Assembly: GCA_023667395.1 (NCBI GenBank)
Contig: JAMPAC010000003.1
Location: 81,119 to 145,118, forward strand
Length of the DNA stretch: 64,000 nt
Source of the DNA: Blautia sp.
Lineage (GTDB): Bacteria; Bacillota; Clostridia; Lachnospirales; Lachnospiraceae
Direction: 5' to 3'
Both the position numbers and the translations under genes were made by a program. Under the pieces are notes generated by a model. The model was not told where the DNA came from, did no database searches, and saw only the letters and a list, made by a program, of their open reading frames with translations. Below, in pieces: positions 61,650-64,000 of the stretch (position 1 is its first letter; each line of letters opens with the position of its first letter).

Positions 61650-63437
61650 ATGAGCGAACGAGGGAGGCGGTTTTCTATCGCCCTTGGCTGCCTGACGGGT
61701 CTGGTGGGCGCGCTGGCAGCCATCGGGGAGACCTGGTATCTGGGGCAGATCGCGGGAGTATTGGGGAATCAGGAAAACGGGATATGGGGTTATCTGCTGA
61801 TCGTTTTGGTGATGGTGGTGCTGGAATATCTGTCCGACACGCTGGGGATCCGGGTAAAGCAGATGACCCGGCGGCGGATTGTGATGGACTTGAGGCGGCA
61901 GCTTTTCGAGAAATCTGTCCGCATGGACTATCTGTGTCTGAAAAGGAGGGACAGCGGCGAACTGAATTCCCTTTACCTCTCGGATGTGGATATCGTAGGA
62001 CAATATGATAAGACACTCATGGATTCTTTCGGGCAGATCGCGGGGGGAGTGGCCGCGCTGCTCGTCTGTATACTGATCAACTGGAAATTCCTGTTGGTCA
62101 ATCTGTTCTTTTTTTCCATTATGTTACTGATCGGTGAGGCGGCGAACGGGAACCTGAAAAAGTATGCCGCTGCGGTACAGCAGAAGCGGGGCGCCTCGGC
62201 GGCTGCGCTTCTGGATGTGATCCGCAATGAGGATATGGCAAAGTCCTATTCCGCCCAGGAATATATGATCCGGTATTTTACAAAAGCTGCGGAAGCGGAG
62301 AATCGGGCGGTGATGAAAGAGGCGCGGAAGAAAGGGATCGCGGGCGGCATTAACCGGATCAGCGGGAACCTGCCTTATCTGGCGGTCTTCGCCGTTGGGG
62401 GACTGCTGATCTTCGGCGGGGAGATCGCGCTGGGGGAGTTTATCGCGTTTATCTATATTTTCAGCAATGTACAGTCGCTGCAGAATATCCTGGAACTGCG
62501 CATGGCAAGGAAAGGATGTGAGGCGGCGCGGGAGCGCCTGGATGGGTTCCTGGCGCAGCCAGAGGAGGAGAGCGGGAGGAGGGTTGCCTGCTGCGGGGAA
62601 CATTCCGGGTATGAGACGGCTCAGAATGAGAATACCAGCGGGAGGAGATTTGCCTGCCAAGGGGAGCATTCCGGCGCTGCGGGAAATGGGCAGAGGACGG
62701 TCTGCTTTTCGGAAGAGGAGGGGATTTTTGCGGATTCTTTGGCATCAGGAGAGACAGGGGACTGCCTTTCGGAGACAGGAGAGGGACTGCACCTGTGTGA
62801 TCTGTCCTTTTCCTATAGGAATGGGCCTGCCATTTTCCGGGATGTCAGTTTATATGTGGAAAAAGGTGTTTCTGTGGGCTTTGCGGGGGAGAGCGGTTCC
62901 GGCAAATCCACGCTGCTGGGGCTTCTGACAGGGCTGTACGCACCGGAAAGGGGCACGGTCAGATATTGCAGTGATGGAATCTGTTATGAGGGAAGCGCCT
63001 GCAGGGATAAGATGGCAGTGGTCTTTCAGGATAATTATGTGTTTCCCACCACGGTCAGGGAGAATCTCCTGATGGGAAAGCCGGATGCCACCTGGGAGGA
63101 ACTGCTGCAGGCGTGCAGGGAAGCGGGCATTCTGGAGGATATAGAAAGGATGCCAAAGGGGCTGGACACCGGAATGAGCGAGTTGGGACATTCCCTTTCG
63201 GGCGGACAGAGACAGCGGCTCTGCATTGCCAGGGCGTTGGTCAGGAAACCGGAGATCCTGATCATGGATGAGCCCTCCGCCAGCCTTGACACGGTGCACG
63301 AGGAACGGCTGATGGAACAGCTGGCGGATGTGATGAGGGAGGGAATCCTGATCGTGGTGTCCCACAGGCAGTCAACGATCGGGAAGCTGCAGAGAGTTTA
63401 TTCCCTGGAAAACGGTGTGTTGAGCGAGGAGGAATAG
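61650..63437 (+). CDS. ABC transporter, fused permease/ATP-binding protein (exporter half 1)
   Basis: A 595-residue exporter-type ABC protein: six-helix membrane domain (about 1-290), then an ATPase with Walker A GESGSGKST near residue 413, signature HSLSGGQRQRL, Walker B ILIMDEPSASLD and H-loop VSHRQ. Between them lies an unusual Cys/Gly-rich linker (about 303-378) with an internal duplication (SGRRVACCGEHSG and SGRRFACQGEHSG). ATG 61650 follows GGAGG. With the next gene it probably forms a heterodimer. The substrate is unknown. Confidence 0.9.
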   Translation: MSERGRRFSIALGCLTGLVGALAAIGETWYLGQIAGVLGNQENGIWGYLLIVLVMVVLEYLSDTLGIRVKQMTRRRIVMDLRRQLFEKSVRMDYLCLKRRDSGELNSLYLSDVDIVGQYDKTLMDSFGQIAGGVAALLVCILINWKFLLVNLFFFSIMLLIGEAANGNLKKYAAAVQQKRGASAAALLDVIRNEDMAKSYSAQEYMIRYFTKAAEAENRAVMKEARKKGIAGGINRISGNLPYLAVFAVGGLLIFGGEIALGEFIAFIYIFSNVQSLQNILELRMARKGCEAARERLDGFLAQPEEESGRRVACCGEHSGYETAQNENTSGRRFACQGEHSGAAGNGQRTVCFSEEEGIFADSLASGETGDCLSETGEGLHLCDLSFSYRNGPAIFRDVSLYVEKGVSVGFAGESGSGKSTLLGLLTGLYAPERGTVRYCSDGICYEGSACRDKMAVVFQDNYVFPTTVRENLLMGKPDATWEELLQACREAGILEDIERMPKGLDTGMSELGHSLSGGQRQRLCIARALVRKPEILIMDEPSASLDTVHEERLMEQLADVMREGILIVVSHRQSTIGKLQRVYSLENGVLSEEE

Positions 63438-63438
63438 G

Positions 63439-64000
63439 TTGCGGAAAGGCATGGTTATTCATATGAGGAAAAAAGGTTGGGTAAGGGAGAATATACGGGA
63501 AGTGAAAGCTGCCTTTGTAGCGCATCTATTGATGAACCCGCTGCAATACCTGTGCAGGACGCTGCTGGGCGCACAGGGTACTGCCATGATGGTGTTGGGG
63601 CTTCAGTACATGGACAGGTTGAACCTGGGAAAGGGCATGGCTGTCTATATGGCGGGAATCCTTGCCGCTGCCCTGTGCGGAGCGGCGGATACCGTCTTTC
63701 AGGCAAGGGTGGAATGCGGGATCAGGCTGCGTCAGAAGCGGGAACTGCTGCGGGCGGTTCTGTACCGAAAGACCGGGGGACGGCAGGGTGCGGGAAAGGC
63801 ACATGGCGCGGGAGCGCAGGCTTGGGAGAAACAGTCATGCGGCAGAATGCAGATGGACGGGAAACAGTCCCATAATGCGGCGGCACAGGGCGGAGAGGAA
63901 CCCCTGCACAGTGCCAAACTGCAGGAGATCCTGATCACGGATGTGGAAAATATCGTGGGATTTTTCGGCACGCAGATCAGCAACTGTGTGACACCTGTGG
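63439..64000 (+). CDS. ABC transporter permease/ATP-binding protein, partial (exporter half 2)
   Basis: The frame runs off the right edge. TTG 63439 has AGGAGGA 5 bases upstream and lies 1 bp after the previous stop; ATG 63451 and ATG 63463 are in the same frame but are worse placed. The visible 187 residues have a basic start (MRKKGWVRENIREVKAAF from 63463), hydrophobic helices (LLGAQGTAMMVLGLQYM, AVYMAGILAAALCGAADTVF) and LQEILITDVENIVGFFGTQIS. That last motif matches the DVENI-type motif of ABC exporter membrane domains. A hydrophilic Gly/Gln-rich insert near 63778-63900 interrupts the domain. Confidence 0.78.
   Translation, partial: MRKGMVIHMRKKGWVRENIREVKAAFVAHLLMNPLQYLCRTLLGAQGTAMMVLGLQYMDRLNLGKGMAVYMAGILAAALCGAADTVFQARVECGIRLRQKRELLRAVLYRKTGGRQGAGKAHGAGAQAWEKQSCGRMQMDGKQSHNAAAQGGEEPLHSAKLQEILITDVENIVGFFGTQISNCVTPV

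Overview
The window looks like a piece of chromosome from an anaerobic, gut-type Lachnospiraceae (Clostridia). The reasons are: strong Shine-Dalgarno sites and sigma-A promoters, a CIRCE-controlled groESL operon, a complex [FeFe] hydrogenase, an oxygen-sensitive class III ribonucleotide reductase, a FeoAAB ferrous-iron system, a Firmicutes-type nusA-infB operon, and YtrA/BlaI/LytTR/DtxR family regulators. No rRNA, tRNA, CRISPR array, prophage or complete insertion sequence was recognised. Genus-level placement is inference.

Layout, left to right. 1-5 kb: an 18-bp tandem repeat at the edge, a SIMPL-domain protein, a Uma2-family protein (minus strand), groES-groEL behind a perfect CIRCE operator, and two small uncharacterised genes. 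5-8.7 kb: two family 8 glycosyltransferases followed by two PlsC-type acyltransferases, possibly a glycolipid or envelope cluster. 8.9-11.6 kb: a LytTR regulator with a LiaF-like membrane protein, then a hipBA toxin-antitoxin pair. 11.8-15.4 kb: a two-gene hydrogenase operon in which a NuoF-like Fe-S domain is fused to a GltD-like flavoprotein. 15.4-25.1 kb: an Rpn-family nuclease/transposase protein, a chemoreceptor, a GntR-ABC-permease-permease (YtrA-like) operon, a membrane lipase and a BlaI/BlaR1-like pair with two operators.

25.1-41.7 kb is a core information-processing block: rimP-nusA-ylxR-ylxQ-infB-rbfA-nrnA-truB-ribF, a Na/Pi cotransporter, an SH3-NlpC/P60 hydrolase, a lipoprotein, and rpsO-pnp with structured leaders. 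41.8-47.4 kb: a second Rpn-type protein with 14-residue coiled-coil repeats, a nitroreductase, a PL11-like rhamnogalacturonan lyase and a membrane acyltransferase. 47.4-54.7 kb: nrdD-nrdG behind a promoter followed by two NrdR-like boxes, then a DtxR-type regulator and a second Uma2 protein (minus strand) divergent from feoA-feoA-feoB, whose promoter regions carry DtxR-like dyads. 54.7-64 kb: a hairpin-rich region with a possible 33-aa gene, a solute-binding lipoprotein, a 60-aa protein, a 1220-aa lipoprotein carrying two solute-binding modules, and a pair of ABC exporter halves, the last cut by the window edge.

The most interesting signal is a structured intergenic element of about 60-145 bp present five times: before infB, twice in tandem before truB, between the two feoA genes, and before the second Uma2 gene on the opposite strand. 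Its outer stem co-varies between copies (GTCTC/GAGAC to GTTTC/GAAAC) and its loops accept whole hairpins, as expected of a selected RNA structure or a palindromic mobile repeat. A second, unrelated inverted-repeat element lies upstream of both Uma2 genes.
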